Part shown: positions 19,244 to 27,438 of the stretch, piece by piece
Numbering within the stretch: the stretch's first letter is position 1
How the letters are laid out: every line of letters begins with the position of its first letter
Source: Halomonas daqiaonensis
GTDB taxonomy: Bacteria > Pseudomonadota > Gammaproteobacteria > Pseudomonadales > Halomonadaceae
Direction of reading: 5' to 3'
DNA: 64,000 nucleotides
Assembly (NCBI RefSeq): GCF_900109725.1
Contig: NZ_FOBC01000013.1
Span: 46,103-110,102, forward strand
Translations under genes and position numbers: made by a program
Notes under the pieces: model-generated
Told to the model about the DNA's origin: nothing
Seen by the model: only the letters and a program-made list of their open reading frames with translations
Databases searched by the model: none

Positions 19244-19294
19244 GGCGCCTGTTCGCCATCGTTCGAAGATCTTGATCCTGGCACTGGGGAATGG

Positions 19295-19684
19295 ATGAGT
19301 ATCGACCCGTTGCTGCTGCTGGCTGTGGCCGGTGGCGGAGGGCTGGGCGGCATGTCGCGTCTGGCGGTGGGCAATCTCGTGGTCCGTTATCTGGGGGCCG
19401 GCTTTCCCTGGGGAACCCTGGTGGTCAACCTCAGTGGCGCCCTGCTGATGGGCATGCTGGTTGGAGGGATGGGCCTGCCTGGCCCCGAGGCGAGACCAGC
19501 CTGGTCGCTGCTGGCCATCGGCGTGCTGGGGGGCTACACCACCGTCTCCTCCTTCAGCCTGCAGACTCTGACGCTCTGGCAGCAGCGGCGCTTCGCGGCG
19601 GCTCTGGGCTACGTCGCCCTGACCCTGGTCACCGGGTTCGCGGCACTGCTGGCAGGCGCCTGGCTGACAGGGGGCCTGCCATGA
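19295..19684 (+). CDS. crcB: Fluoride ion channel CrcB/Fluc, first subunit
   Basis: Small fluoride-specific channel subunit, 129 residues with four helices. Family motifs: an early Gly-rich GGLGGMSRLAVG, WGTLVVNLSGALLMG with the conserved Asn, and GGYTTVSSFSLQT. The start at 19295 has a GGGGA Shine-Dalgarno; an open frame further upstream crosses the leader terminator and is rejected. It overlaps the second crcB by four bases, so the two proteins are probably made in equal amounts as a heterodimer, as known for paired Fluc genes. Confidence 0.9.
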   Translation: MSIDPLLLLAVAGGGGLGGMSRLAVGNLVVRYLGAGFPWGTLVVNLSGALLMGMLVGGMGLPGPEARPAWSLLAIGVLGGYTTVSSFSLQTLTLWQQRRFAAALGYVALTLVTGFAALLAGAWLTGGLP

Positions 19685-20070
19685 TCGCCTGGCGTGTCTA
19701 TGGCGCCGTGGGGCTGGGCAGTGCCCTGGGTTCCGCGCTGCGTTACCTGGTCTCGTTGGCGCTCATAGGGTCGGCCTTCCCCTGGGCCACCCTGGCAGTG
19801 AATGGCCTTGGTTCCTGGCTGATTGTCGGTTTCGCTACCTATGCCACTCACCGCCCCCATGACAGGGTCGCGCATTGGCAGCCCTTCCTGGTGAGCGGCT
19901 TCTGTGGCGGCTTTACCACCTTCTCCCTGTTTGGCCTCGAGACCCTGCAGCTGTGGCAGGCTGGTCGCCCCGGATTGGCCCTGGGCTATGTGCTGGCCAG
20001 CGTGCCCCTGTGGCTGGCGGGCGCCTGGCTGGGTCACAGGCTTGGCACGCGTGCGGCGACACGACGCTGA
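19681..20070 (+). CDS. crcB: Fluoride ion channel CrcB/Fluc, second subunit
   Basis: Second Fluc subunit, also 129 residues, with LGSALGSALRYLVSLAL, WATLAVNGLGSWLIVG and the pore motif GFCGGFTTFSLFGLET. It shares the ATGA overlap with the first copy. Single-copy bacteria use antiparallel homodimers; adjacent diverged copies like these usually have fixed opposite topology. Positive charges in the two products were not scored here. Confidence 0.9.
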   Translation: MIAWRVYGAVGLGSALGSALRYLVSLALIGSAFPWATLAVNGLGSWLIVGFATYATHRPHDRVAHWQPFLVSGFCGGFTTFSLFGLETLQLWQAGRPGLALGYVLASVPLWLAGAWLGHRLGTRAATRR

Positions 20071-20140
20071 AGTCGGCTCCTTTCGGGGGACGACCTCTTG
20101 CGAGTGGTTATCCTTGTCGATGCCTCGGCAGGGAGGGTGA

Positions 20141-20617
20141 TCAGTTGGTACGGGAGGAGACCCAAGCGCCGGCATCGGGGATGCTCATCTCGTAGTCCTG
20201 GCCGAGCCAGGGAGAACTGATCAAGAAGTCGGCGCTGGCGGCGTTGCAGGCCACCGGAATGTTCCACAACGCTGCCAGACGCAGCAGGGCCTTGACGTCG
20301 GGGTCGTGGGGCTGTGGCGCGAAGGGGTCCCAGAAGAAGATCAGCAGGTCGAGCTTCTGTTCGGCGATGCGGGCGCCGATCTGCTGGTCGCCGCCCAGTG
20401 GGCCGCTCATCAGGCCTTCCACCTCGAGGCCCAGGGTACGCGAGACGCGCCCGGCCGTGGTGCCGCTGCCGATCAGGCTGTGCTTGGCCAGGGTCTCCCG
20501 CCAGCGAGCCGCCCACTCCAGCAGCTCCTCCTTCTTGCCGTCATGGGCGACCAGGGCGATGCGCTTGCGAGCCGGCAGTGTTCGCTGCACGTTGCGCGGT
20601 GGGCGGATGTCACTCAT
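20141..20617 (-). CDS. mgsA: Methylglyoxal synthase
   Basis: Converts dihydroxyacetone phosphate to methylglyoxal, a phosphate-scavenging bypass of glycolysis. The 158-residue protein has RIALVAHDGKKEEL, the phosphate-binding GSGTTAGRV, the catalytic Asp region MSGPLGGDQQIGARI and FFWDPFAPQPHDPDVKALLR, all typical. It overlaps pyk by eight bases, pairing it with lower glycolysis. Confidence 0.94.
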   Translation of the reverse strand: MSDIRPPRNVQRTLPARKRIALVAHDGKKEELLEWAARWRETLAKHSLIGSGTTAGRVSRTLGLEVEGLMSGPLGGDQQIGARIAEQKLDLLIFFWDPFAPQPHDPDVKALLRLAALWNIPVACNAASADFLISSPWLGQDYEMSIPDAGAWVSSRTN

Positions 20618-22082
20618 GGCCGGCTTCCACGACGAGGATCTTCAGGGTGTTGGTGCCGCCATGGGCGTTCATGTGGTCGCCCCGAGTGAGGATCACGTGG
20701 TCGCCGGGGGCGGCGATGCCCTGCTCCACGAGACGCTGGAGCGCACGGTCATTGAGCTCCTGGGCAGTCATCTCACTGGTGTCGAAGGGCAGCGAAACCA
20801 CCCCGCGGAAAAGCGCCATCCGTCGCTGGGCTACCGGATTGTGAGCCAGGCCGACGATGGGCAGCCCCGAACTGATCCGCGAGGCGATCAGCGGCGTGAA
20901 GCCGGACGCGGTCATGCAGGCGATGGCGGCCACGCCCGAGAGGTGGTTGGCGGCGTACATGGCGGAGAGCGCGATGGTCTCGTCGATCTGTGAGAACCCC
21001 TCGTGGATGCGGTGGCCGGATTCCTGGATGCGCCGCTCGCGCTCGGCGCCCAGGCAGACCCGATTGACGGCCTCGACGGTCTCCACCGGGAAGTCACCGG
21101 CGGCGGTTTCGGCGGAGAGCATCACCGCATCGGTGCCGTCGAGCACTGCGTTGGCCACGTCGAACACCTCGGCGCGAGTGGGCAGCGGCGAGTCGATCAT
21201 CGACTCCATCATCTGGGTGGCGGTGATCACCGCGCGGTTCAGCGTGCGGGCCTGCTTGATGATGCGCTTCTGGGTACCGATCAGCGCCGCGTCACCAATC
21301 TCCACACCCAGGTCGCCGCGGGCCACCATCACCGCCTCGCTGGCGCGGATGATGGCGTCCAGCGTCTCGTCGTCGGCCACCGCTTCGGCGCGCTCGAGCT
21401 TGGCCACCAGGCCGATCTCCTTGCCTGCCTCGCCCAGCCGCTCACGAGCCTCCTGCATGTCAGCGGCACTGCGCGGGAAGGAGATCGCCAGGTAGTCGAC
21501 GCCGATCGCCACGGCGGTCTCCAGGTCGACCTTGTCCTTGTCGGTGAGGGCCGGAGCCGAGAGACCGCCGCCCTGCTTGTTGATGCCCTTGTTATTGGAG
21601 AGCGTGCCGCCCACCACCACGCTGGTGTGGATCAGGTGGTCGGCGACCCGGTTGACGTCGAGCACCAGGCGGCCGTCGTCGAGCAGTAGGCGGTCGCCGG
21701 GGGCAACGTCGTCGGCCAGGGTCTTATAATCGCAGCCGACGCGGCTGGCATCGCCCTGGTCGTTGCCAAGGCCCATGTCGAGGATGAACGACTGGCCCTC
21801 CTCGAGCTTCACGGCCCCTTCCTTGAAGCGGGCGATGCGGATCTTGGGGCCCTGGAGGTCACCCAGGACGGCGACGCTCTTGCCCTGCCGGTCGGCAATC
21901 TCGCGGACCCGTACCAGGCGCTGGCGGTGGTCATCGGGGCTGCCATGGGAGAAGTTGAGGCGTACCACGTCGACGCCGGCGCTGATCATCGCTTCCATGA
22001 CGCCCTCGCGGTCGCTGGCCGGGCCCAGGGTGGCGACGATCTTGGTGCGACGAATGGGGGTGTGCAGTGGGGTGGTCGACAT
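20610..22082 (-). CDS. pyk: Pyruvate kinase
   Basis: Transfers phosphate from PEP to ADP. The 490-residue protein has the N-terminal RRTKIVATLGPASD, SHGSPDDHRQRLVRVRE, the active-site LVAKLERAEAV with the catalytic Lys, and MVARGDLGVEIG, then a C-terminal allosteric domain with TASGFTPLIASRISS. The gene is divergent from gap, with HexR-like sequences between them. Confidence 0.96.
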   Translation of the reverse strand: MSTTPLHTPIRRTKIVATLGPASDREGVMEAMISAGVDVVRLNFSHGSPDDHRQRLVRVREIADRQGKSVAVLGDLQGPKIRIARFKEGAVKLEEGQSFILDMGLGNDQGDASRVGCDYKTLADDVAPGDRLLLDDGRLVLDVNRVADHLIHTSVVVGGTLSNNKGINKQGGGLSAPALTDKDKVDLETAVAIGVDYLAISFPRSAADMQEARERLGEAGKEIGLVAKLERAEAVADDETLDAIIRASEAVMVARGDLGVEIGDAALIGTQKRIIKQARTLNRAVITATQMMESMIDSPLPTRAEVFDVANAVLDGTDAVMLSAETAAGDFPVETVEAVNRVCLGAERERRIQESGHRIHEGFSQIDETIALSAMYAANHLSGVAAIACMTASGFTPLIASRISSGLPIVGLAHNPVAQRRMALFRGVVSLPFDTSEMTAQELNDRALQRLVEQGIAAPGDHVILTRGDHMNAHGGTNTLKILVVEAGHE

Positions 22083-22136
22083 GTCGGGCTCCTCCGGTGG
22101 GCGCGGGTTGCTATCGGGTCACGATAACGCTATTAG

Positions 22137-22151
22137 TGTAAGTTTACTATA
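22137..22151 (-). promoter_or_regulatory. HexR-like operator in front of pyk
   Basis: Read leftward, TATAGTAAACTTACA matches 13 of 15 positions of the HexR consensus as I recall it (TGTAGTAAAATTACA). It lies 55 bases upstream of the pyk start, and its first six bases, TATAGT, could be the -10 element. HexR is an RpiR-type repressor of central carbohydrate genes in gammaproteobacteria, released by KDPG. The match was made by eye. Confidence 0.5.
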
Positions 22152-22266
22152 CTAAGTTCGGTGTTCGGGGCTTCCTGGCATGCTGTCGCCAGGTCGATTT
22201 TCCAAGCAATGCTGCTATGCGCATGGGACAAGGTAGTGTTGGCTGACTTCAGGATAAAAACGCATA

Positions 22267-22281
22267 TGTTGTAAAGTTACT
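22267..22281 (+). promoter_or_regulatory. HexR-like operator in front of gap
   Basis: TGTTGTAAAGTTACT matches 12 of 15 positions of the same remembered HexR consensus. It lies about 160 bases before the gap start, next to a possible promoter (TTGGCT, 18 bases, CATATG). A second site of the same type in front of the divergent pyk supports joint control of the two glycolytic genes. Confidence 0.42.
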
Positions 22282-22441
22282 AAAAAAGCCTTGAGACCCA
22301 CACACACCTGGTCCACATTATGGGGTAGGTGACGCTTGGCCACCGCGCAGGCACGACCGAGCCAGAAGCTCGCTAGAATTCCCTTGCCTATCGGTTCCGC
22401 CATGCCCCATAGAACGCTACTGGACCGAGGAGAACAACGCC

Positions 22442-23464
22442 ATGACGCTCAAGATCGCCATCAACGGTTTCGGCCGCATCGGCCGCAACGTGCTGCGTGC
22501 CCTTTACGAGAACGGCTATCGCAACCGCGTGGAGGTGGTCGCCATCAATGACCTCGGCGACCCCTCGCTGAATGCACACCTGCTGCGCCATGACACCGTG
22601 CACGGTCACTTTCCCTTCACCGTCGAGCACGACGAGCAGAGCATGACCGTGGACGGCCAGCGCATTGCCATCCTCTCCGAACAGGATCCGGCGGCACTTC
22701 CCTGGGCGTCGATGGGTGTGGACCTGGTGATGGAGTGCACCGGCCTCTTCACCAAGCGCGAGGCTGCCGCCAAGCACCTCACAGCGGGCGCCGAGCGTGT
22801 GCTGATCTCGGCGCCGAGCCCCGATGCCGACGCCACCGTGGTGTATGGCGTCAACGAAGGCGTGCTCACGCCCGAGCACAAGGTGGTCTCCAACGCCTCC
22901 TGCACCACCAACTGCCTGGCCCCGGTGGCCCAGGCGTTGCATGAGGCGGTGGGTATCGAGAACGGGCTGATGACCACGGTCCACGCCTATACCAACGACC
23001 AGAACCTGTCGGATGTTTACCACAAGGATCCCTACCGGGCGCGTAGCGCGACGCATTCGATGATCCCCACCAAGACCGGCGCCGCCGCCGCGGTGGGCCT
23101 AGTGCTGCCGGAACTCGAGGGCAAGTTCGATGGTCTGGCCATTCGGGTGCCGGTGATCAACGTCTCCCTGGTCGACTTGGTCTTTACCGCCGGACGCGAT
23201 ACCAGCCGGGAGGAAATCAACGAGATCGTGGCCAGCGCCGCCGAAGCCTCCCCGGTGCTGGCTGTCAACGCCCAGCCGCTGGTCTCCATCGACTTCAACC
23301 ATGATGCCCACTCCTCGACCTTCGATGCCAACCACACCCGGGTGAACGGTCGCCTGGTCAAGGTGATGGCCTGGTACGACAACGAGTGGGGCTTCTCCAA
23401 TCGCATGCTGGATACCGCCCTTGCCATGCATGCGGCCGCTGGGGGCAAGCGCGACGCCGTCTGA
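22442..23464 (+). CDS. gap: Type I glyceraldehyde-3-phosphate dehydrogenase
   Basis: Oxidises glyceraldehyde 3-phosphate with NAD. The 340-residue protein has the Rossmann motif [22 protein letters not shown] suggesting NAD preference, the catalytic Cys154 in [23 protein letters not shown], and the C-terminal [14 protein letters not shown]. It starts at 22442 just after a GAGGAGAA ribosome-binding site. E. coli-type Epd is less likely because of the canonical IND cofactor loop. Confidence 0.95.
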   Translation: MTLKIAINGFGRIGRNVLRALYENGYRNRVEVVAINDLGDPSLNAHLLRHDTVHGHFPFTVEHDEQSMTVDGQRIAILSEQDPAALPWASMGVDLVMECTGLFTKREAAAKHLTAGAERVLISAPSPDADATVVYGVNEGVLTPEHKVVSNASCTTNCLAPVAQALHEAVGIENGLMTTVHAYTNDQNLSDVYHKDPYRARSATHSMIPTKTGAAAAVGLVLPELEGKFDGLAIRVPVINVSLVDLVFTAGRDTSREEINEIVASAAEASPVLAVNAQPLVSIDFNHDAHSSTFDANHTRVNGRLVKVMAWYDNEWGFSNRMLDTALAMHAAAGGKRDAV

Positions 23465-23585
23465 TCTCCGGTTGTTCCCGACGTCCGGTCAGCTGCGACG
23501 TTACCACCCGGCGCTCCTGTCCATGGCCCATGGCCAGTATCGGATAGCTATCTTCGTGAGCCACTGGCTGGCTCAGGGCTGAGCC

Positions 23586-24881
23586 TTAGCCAGGGATATG
23601 CCAGGTTCCCTGGCACTGGGTGCTTGGAAAGAGCCGCTGGGCGGTATCGGCATTGCCCCGTTCGGCGAGGCTGTCGCGTCCGCTGCTCAGGGCTGCCAAC
23701 AGCGCATCGTCGGCATGGCGTATGGTGAGCAGGGTCAGGTCTTCGTGACGCACCACCGCATAGTCGGTACATAGTGAGGTGATCAGCGGCTCCAGGCGCT
23801 CGGGGTGGCCGTCTAGGCACAGCGAAAGGCGCATGGCGCCGGCATCGATCAGGTTTGCGTGCAGCCCGGCCTCCACGAGGCGGCCGAGGATGTCGTGCTG
23901 GCGGGGCTCGTCCATGAAGGCGAAGTCTCGGGGGCGGATCTCCAGCAGCGTCTGCTCGTCGCGCAGCACAAGGGAGGGCGTCTGGGTGTCAAACCGCGTG
24001 TCCCGGCCAATGGTGCTGGGAGGCGCCTCGAGATCTTCGAAGGAGCGCACCGTCAGAGGGATCGACTTCTGCTGCAGCGGCCCCAGGGTCTTGGGATGGA
24101 TCACCTTGGCGCCGTGCCAGGCCAGTTCCACGGCTTCGTCGTAGGAGATCCGCTCGAGCTGTACCGCATTATCGAAGCGACGCGGGTCGGCATTGAAGAG
24201 CCCCGGCACGTCCTTCCAGATGGTGACTTCCTCGGCTTCCAGGCAGTGGGCGAGGATTGCTGCGCTGAAGTCGGAGCCCTCGCGGCCCAAGGTAGTCATG
24301 ACGCCCTCGGAGGTGCTGCCGATGAAACCCTGGGTGACGCGGATCCTGCCATCGTCTGCCGCCAGGCCGCGCACCCGCTTCGCGGTGGTCTCCCAGTCGA
24401 TATTGGCCGCCTGGTGGCAGTCGTCGGTGACCACCAACTCTCGGGCATCCCGCCACGCGGTCGCCATGCCGGCCTCGTGGAGCCAGGCGCTGACGATGGT
24501 GGTGGAGAGCAGTTCGCCGAAGCCGACGGTCTGATCGTAGTGGAATGGGCGATCCCGGCTCGCATGCTGGCGATGAAGCTGATCAAGCTCGTTGACCAGC
24601 GCTTCGACACGCTCCGCAACGGGGCCGGCCTTAGCGCCGAACAGGGTCTCGACCGTGCTCAGGTGGTCTCGGCGCAGGGTTTCCAGGCGGTCATGATAGT
24701 CGGCCGTCTTGCCATTCCGTGCCTCGGCCAGCAGCGCCTCCAGGGCATTGGTGGTCTTGCCCATGGCCGAGACCACCACGATCAAAGGGCGCGCCGGGAA
24801 ACGGGCCAGCAGCTTACCCAGCCGACGGATCGCGGCGGCGTCCTGGATCGAGGCACCACCGAACTTGAAGACCTGAGTCAT
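23586..24881 (-). CDS. Aspartate kinase of the polyamine cluster
   Basis: Makes aspartyl phosphate, which leads to aspartate semialdehyde. The 431-residue monofunctional enzyme has VFKFGGASIQD at the N-terminus, VVVSAMGKTTNALEAL, TLGREGSDFSAAILA near residue 210 and a divergent C-terminal ACT-like region. It is shorter and less standard than LysC with two clear ACT domains. It lies directly after the carboxynorspermidine decarboxylase gene, suggesting a dedicated supply of aspartate semialdehyde for polyamine synthesis; this role is inferred from context. Confidence 0.85.
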   Translation of the reverse strand: MTQVFKFGGASIQDAAAIRRLGKLLARFPARPLIVVVSAMGKTTNALEALLAEARNGKTADYHDRLETLRRDHLSTVETLFGAKAGPVAERVEALVNELDQLHRQHASRDRPFHYDQTVGFGELLSTTIVSAWLHEAGMATAWRDARELVVTDDCHQAANIDWETTAKRVRGLAADDGRIRVTQGFIGSTSEGVMTTLGREGSDFSAAILAHCLEAEEVTIWKDVPGLFNADPRRFDNAVQLERISYDEAVELAWHGAKVIHPKTLGPLQQKSIPLTVRSFEDLEAPPSTIGRDTRFDTQTPSLVLRDEQTLLEIRPRDFAFMDEPRQHDILGRLVEAGLHANLIDAGAMRLSLCLDGHPERLEPLITSLCTDYAVVRHEDLTLLTIRHADDALLAALSSGRDSLAERGNADTAQRLFPSTQCQGTWHIPG

Positions 24882-24894
24882 GTCTCGTCTCCCC

Positions 24895-26067
24895 TCAGCT
24901 GAGTCGTTGCCGGTAATCCTCGTAACCGAAGGTCTTCACCGTGCGCACCTCGCGGCTGATCTCGTCGATTCGGCAGATCGACGGCAGGCGCATGCCATTG
25001 AAGGTGCTGGTCTTGACCATGGTGTAGTGGGCCATGTCAGTGAACACCAGCCGGTCGCCGATCGAAAGTGGGGCGTCGAAGCTGTACTCGCCCACCACGT
25101 CGCCGGCCAGGCAGGTCAGCCCGCCCAGCCGATAGGTGTGAGCCTTCTCGCCGGGCTCGCCGGCGCCGATGATCTCGGGTCGATAGGGCATCTCCAGCAC
25201 GTCGGGCATGTGCGCCGTGGCCGAGGTGTCGAGGATGGCGATGGGGCCGTCGTTCTCGACGATGTCGAGCACCGTACATACCAGGTAGCCGGTGTTGAGC
25301 GCGATCGCCTCGCCGGGTTCCAGGTAGACCTCGAGGTGCGGATGGCGCGCCTTGAAATCGCGGATCACCCGCACCAGCCGATCGATATCGTAATCCGGGC
25401 GGGTGATGTGGTGGCCGCCGCCGAAGTTCACCCACTTCCGGCCGGCGAGATGCCGGCCGAACCTCTCCTCGAAGGCGGCCAGGGTGTGCTCCAGGGCATC
25501 ACTGTTCTGCTCGCACAGGGTATGGAAATGCAGGCCTTCGAGGCCGTCGAGGGCCACGCCTTCCAGGTCCACGGCCCGGGTGCCGAGCCGCGAGCCTGGG
25601 GCGCAGGGGTCGTAGAGCGCTACCTTGCCCTCGGAGTACTCCGGGTTGACCCGCAGACCGCAGGAGATCTGCCGCGGCTCCTCCGAAACGTTATCGCGGA
25701 AGCGCTGCCACTGGGCCGGGGAATTGAAGCTGATATGGTCCGCATACCGCAGTACTACCTGCATCTCTTGCTCGGTGAAGGCCGGCGAGTAGCAGTGCAC
25801 TTCGCCGCCGAAGGTTTCCGCTCCCAGGCGTGCTTCATCCTGGCCGCTCGCCGTGGTGCCCACCAGGTACTGGCGGATCAGCGGGAAGGTGTCCCACATG
25901 GCGAAGCCCTTAAGCGCCAGCAGGATGCGTGCGCCGCTCTGCTCCTGAACCCGCCGCAGCAATTCCAGGTTGTTGCGCAGCAGGGCGTCGTCCACCACAT
26001 AGGCGGGCGACGGGCAGGCCCCAATGTCGAAGGGGTAAGCATCGAACGGATAGTCGATCTGGCTCAT
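24895..26067 (-). CDS. nspC: Carboxynorspermidine/carboxyspermidine decarboxylase
   Basis: PLP enzyme of the alanine-racemase fold that decarboxylates carboxy(nor)spermidine. The 390-residue product has SPAYVVDDALLRNNLELL, the PLP lysine in ILLALKGFAMWD, VNFGGGHHITRPDYD, YLEPGEAIALNTGYLV and GLTCLAGDVVGEYSF. I chose the ATG at 26067 (MSQIDYPF), eight bases after the upstream stop; an in-frame ATG at 26094 overlaps the previous gene and has no clear ribosome-binding site. The absence of S-adenosylmethionine-route genes nearby agrees with this alternative polyamine pathway. Confidence 0.92.
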   Translation of the reverse strand: MSQIDYPFDAYPFDIGACPSPAYVVDDALLRNNLELLRRVQEQSGARILLALKGFAMWDTFPLIRQYLVGTTASGQDEARLGAETFGGEVHCYSPAFTEQEMQVVLRYADHISFNSPAQWQRFRDNVSEEPRQISCGLRVNPEYSEGKVALYDPCAPGSRLGTRAVDLEGVALDGLEGLHFHTLCEQNSDALEHTLAAFEERFGRHLAGRKWVNFGGGHHITRPDYDIDRLVRVIRDFKARHPHLEVYLEPGEAIALNTGYLVCTVLDIVENDGPIAILDTSATAHMPDVLEMPYRPEIIGAGEPGEKAHTYRLGGLTCLAGDVVGEYSFDAPLSIGDRLVFTDMAHYTMVKTSTFNGMRLPSICRIDEISREVRTVKTFGYEDYRQRLS

Positions 26068-26074
26068 GTCGGGC

Positions 26075-27274
26075 TCAGGCCAGGGGGTCGGCATCAGGGT
26101 CGAGCTCGACCATCTGCCAGGGCAGACCCATGTCGCCGATGCACTCCATGAAGGGATCCGGATCGAGCTGCTCGACGTTGAACACGCCCTCGCCCTTCCA
26201 CAGGCCCTGGAGCATCAGCATGGCGCCGGTCACCGCTGGCACGCCGGTGGTGTAGGAGATCGCCTGGGACTGCACCTCGCGGTAGCAGGCCTCGTGGTCG
26301 CAGATGTTGTAGATGTGCACCTTGCGCCGCTTGCCGTCCTTGATGCCATCGAGGATCACGCCGATGTTGGTCTTGCCCTTGGTGCGCGGACCGAGCGAGG
26401 CCGGGTCGGGCAGCACCGCCTTGAGAAACTGCAGCGGGGTGATCTCGCGGCCCTGGAACTCGATCGGCTCGATGCTGGTCATGCCAACGTTCTCGAGCAC
26501 CTTGAGATGGGTGATGTACTTCTCTGAGAAGGTCATCCAGAAGCGGATACGCTGCAGGCCCTTGATGTTCTGGCTGAGGGACTCGAGCTCCTCGTGGTAG
26601 AGCAGATAGAGGTCCTTCTCGCCGATGCCATCGAAATCGAAGGTGCGCTTCTCGGCCAGCGGCGCGGTCTCCTTCCACTCGCCCTCTTCCCAGTAGCGAC
26701 CGTTGGCAGTGATCTCGCGAATATTGATCTCGGGATTGAAGTTGGTCGCGAACGGGTAGCCGTGATCGCCGCCGTTGGCATCCAGGATGTCGATGCGGTG
26801 GATCTCGTCGAACAGGTTCTTCTGGCCCCAGGCGCAATAGATGTTGGTCATGCCAGGGTCGAAGCCGCAGCCCAGGGTGGCCATGTTGCCAGCCTTGGCG
26901 TAGCGCTCCTGGAAGGCCCACTGTTCCTTGTACTCGAACTTGGCCTCGTCCGGGTGCTCGTAGTTGGCGGTGTCCAAGTAGGGCACGCCGGTACGCAGGC
27001 AGGCCTCCATGATGGTCAGGTCCTGATAGGGCAGGGCCACGTGGATCAGCACGTCGGGCTGGAACGACTCGATCAGTGCGACCAGCGCCTCGACGTCATC
27101 GGCATCCACCTCGGCGGTCTGGATGGGACGGTCCAACTGGGCCGCGATGGTCCGGCACTTCGCCTGGTTGCGGCTGGCCAGACAGATCTCGCTGAACACC
27201 TCGGGGTGCTGGGCGCACTTGTGGGTGACGACACCGCCGACGCCGCCGGCGCCGATAATCAGGACTTTGCTCAT
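26075..27274 (-). CDS. Carboxynorspermidine/carboxyspermidine dehydrogenase (saccharopine dehydrogenase family)
   Basis: Condenses aspartate semialdehyde with putrescine or diaminopropane and reduces the imine with NADPH. The 399-residue protein has the Rossmann motif KVLIIGAGGVGGVVTHKCAQ, SRNQAKC, YLDTANYEHP, LGCGFDPGMTNIYCAW and a C-terminal AISYTTGVPAVTGAMLM, all typical of the CASDH group. It is the first gene of the dehydrogenase-decarboxylase-aspartate kinase operon. Start chosen at MSKVLIIG; ten extra residues upstream are unlikely. Confidence 0.92.
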   Translation of the reverse strand: MSKVLIIGAGGVGGVVTHKCAQHPEVFSEICLASRNQAKCRTIAAQLDRPIQTAEVDADDVEALVALIESFQPDVLIHVALPYQDLTIMEACLRTGVPYLDTANYEHPDEAKFEYKEQWAFQERYAKAGNMATLGCGFDPGMTNIYCAWGQKNLFDEIHRIDILDANGGDHGYPFATNFNPEINIREITANGRYWEEGEWKETAPLAEKRTFDFDGIGEKDLYLLYHEELESLSQNIKGLQRIRFWMTFSEKYITHLKVLENVGMTSIEPIEFQGREITPLQFLKAVLPDPASLGPRTKGKTNIGVILDGIKDGKRRKVHIYNICDHEACYREVQSQAISYTTGVPAVTGAMLMLQGLWKGEGVFNVEQLDPDPFMECIGDMGLPWQMVELDPDADPLA

Positions 27275-27438
27275 GGGGGTTCGAATCCAGATCGGGAAAG
27301 TCAAAGTGGTAGGGGATCATGCCACCCCGGTCTCGACCTCGCCCGGCCTCGGGCCGGCGAGTGGCCGAAGATGATGGCTCCCCCCGAGGCTGGTCGCAAG
27401 TGGTTTTCGCGTCAAGGCTAATACGAAAGTCGAGTTGG

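Noticed and set aside
19138..19294. Fluoride riboswitch in front of crcB
   Set aside because: The conserved GATGG, AACCGCC and CTGATGACTCCTAC blocks could not be placed in the right order; only the terminator is convincing.
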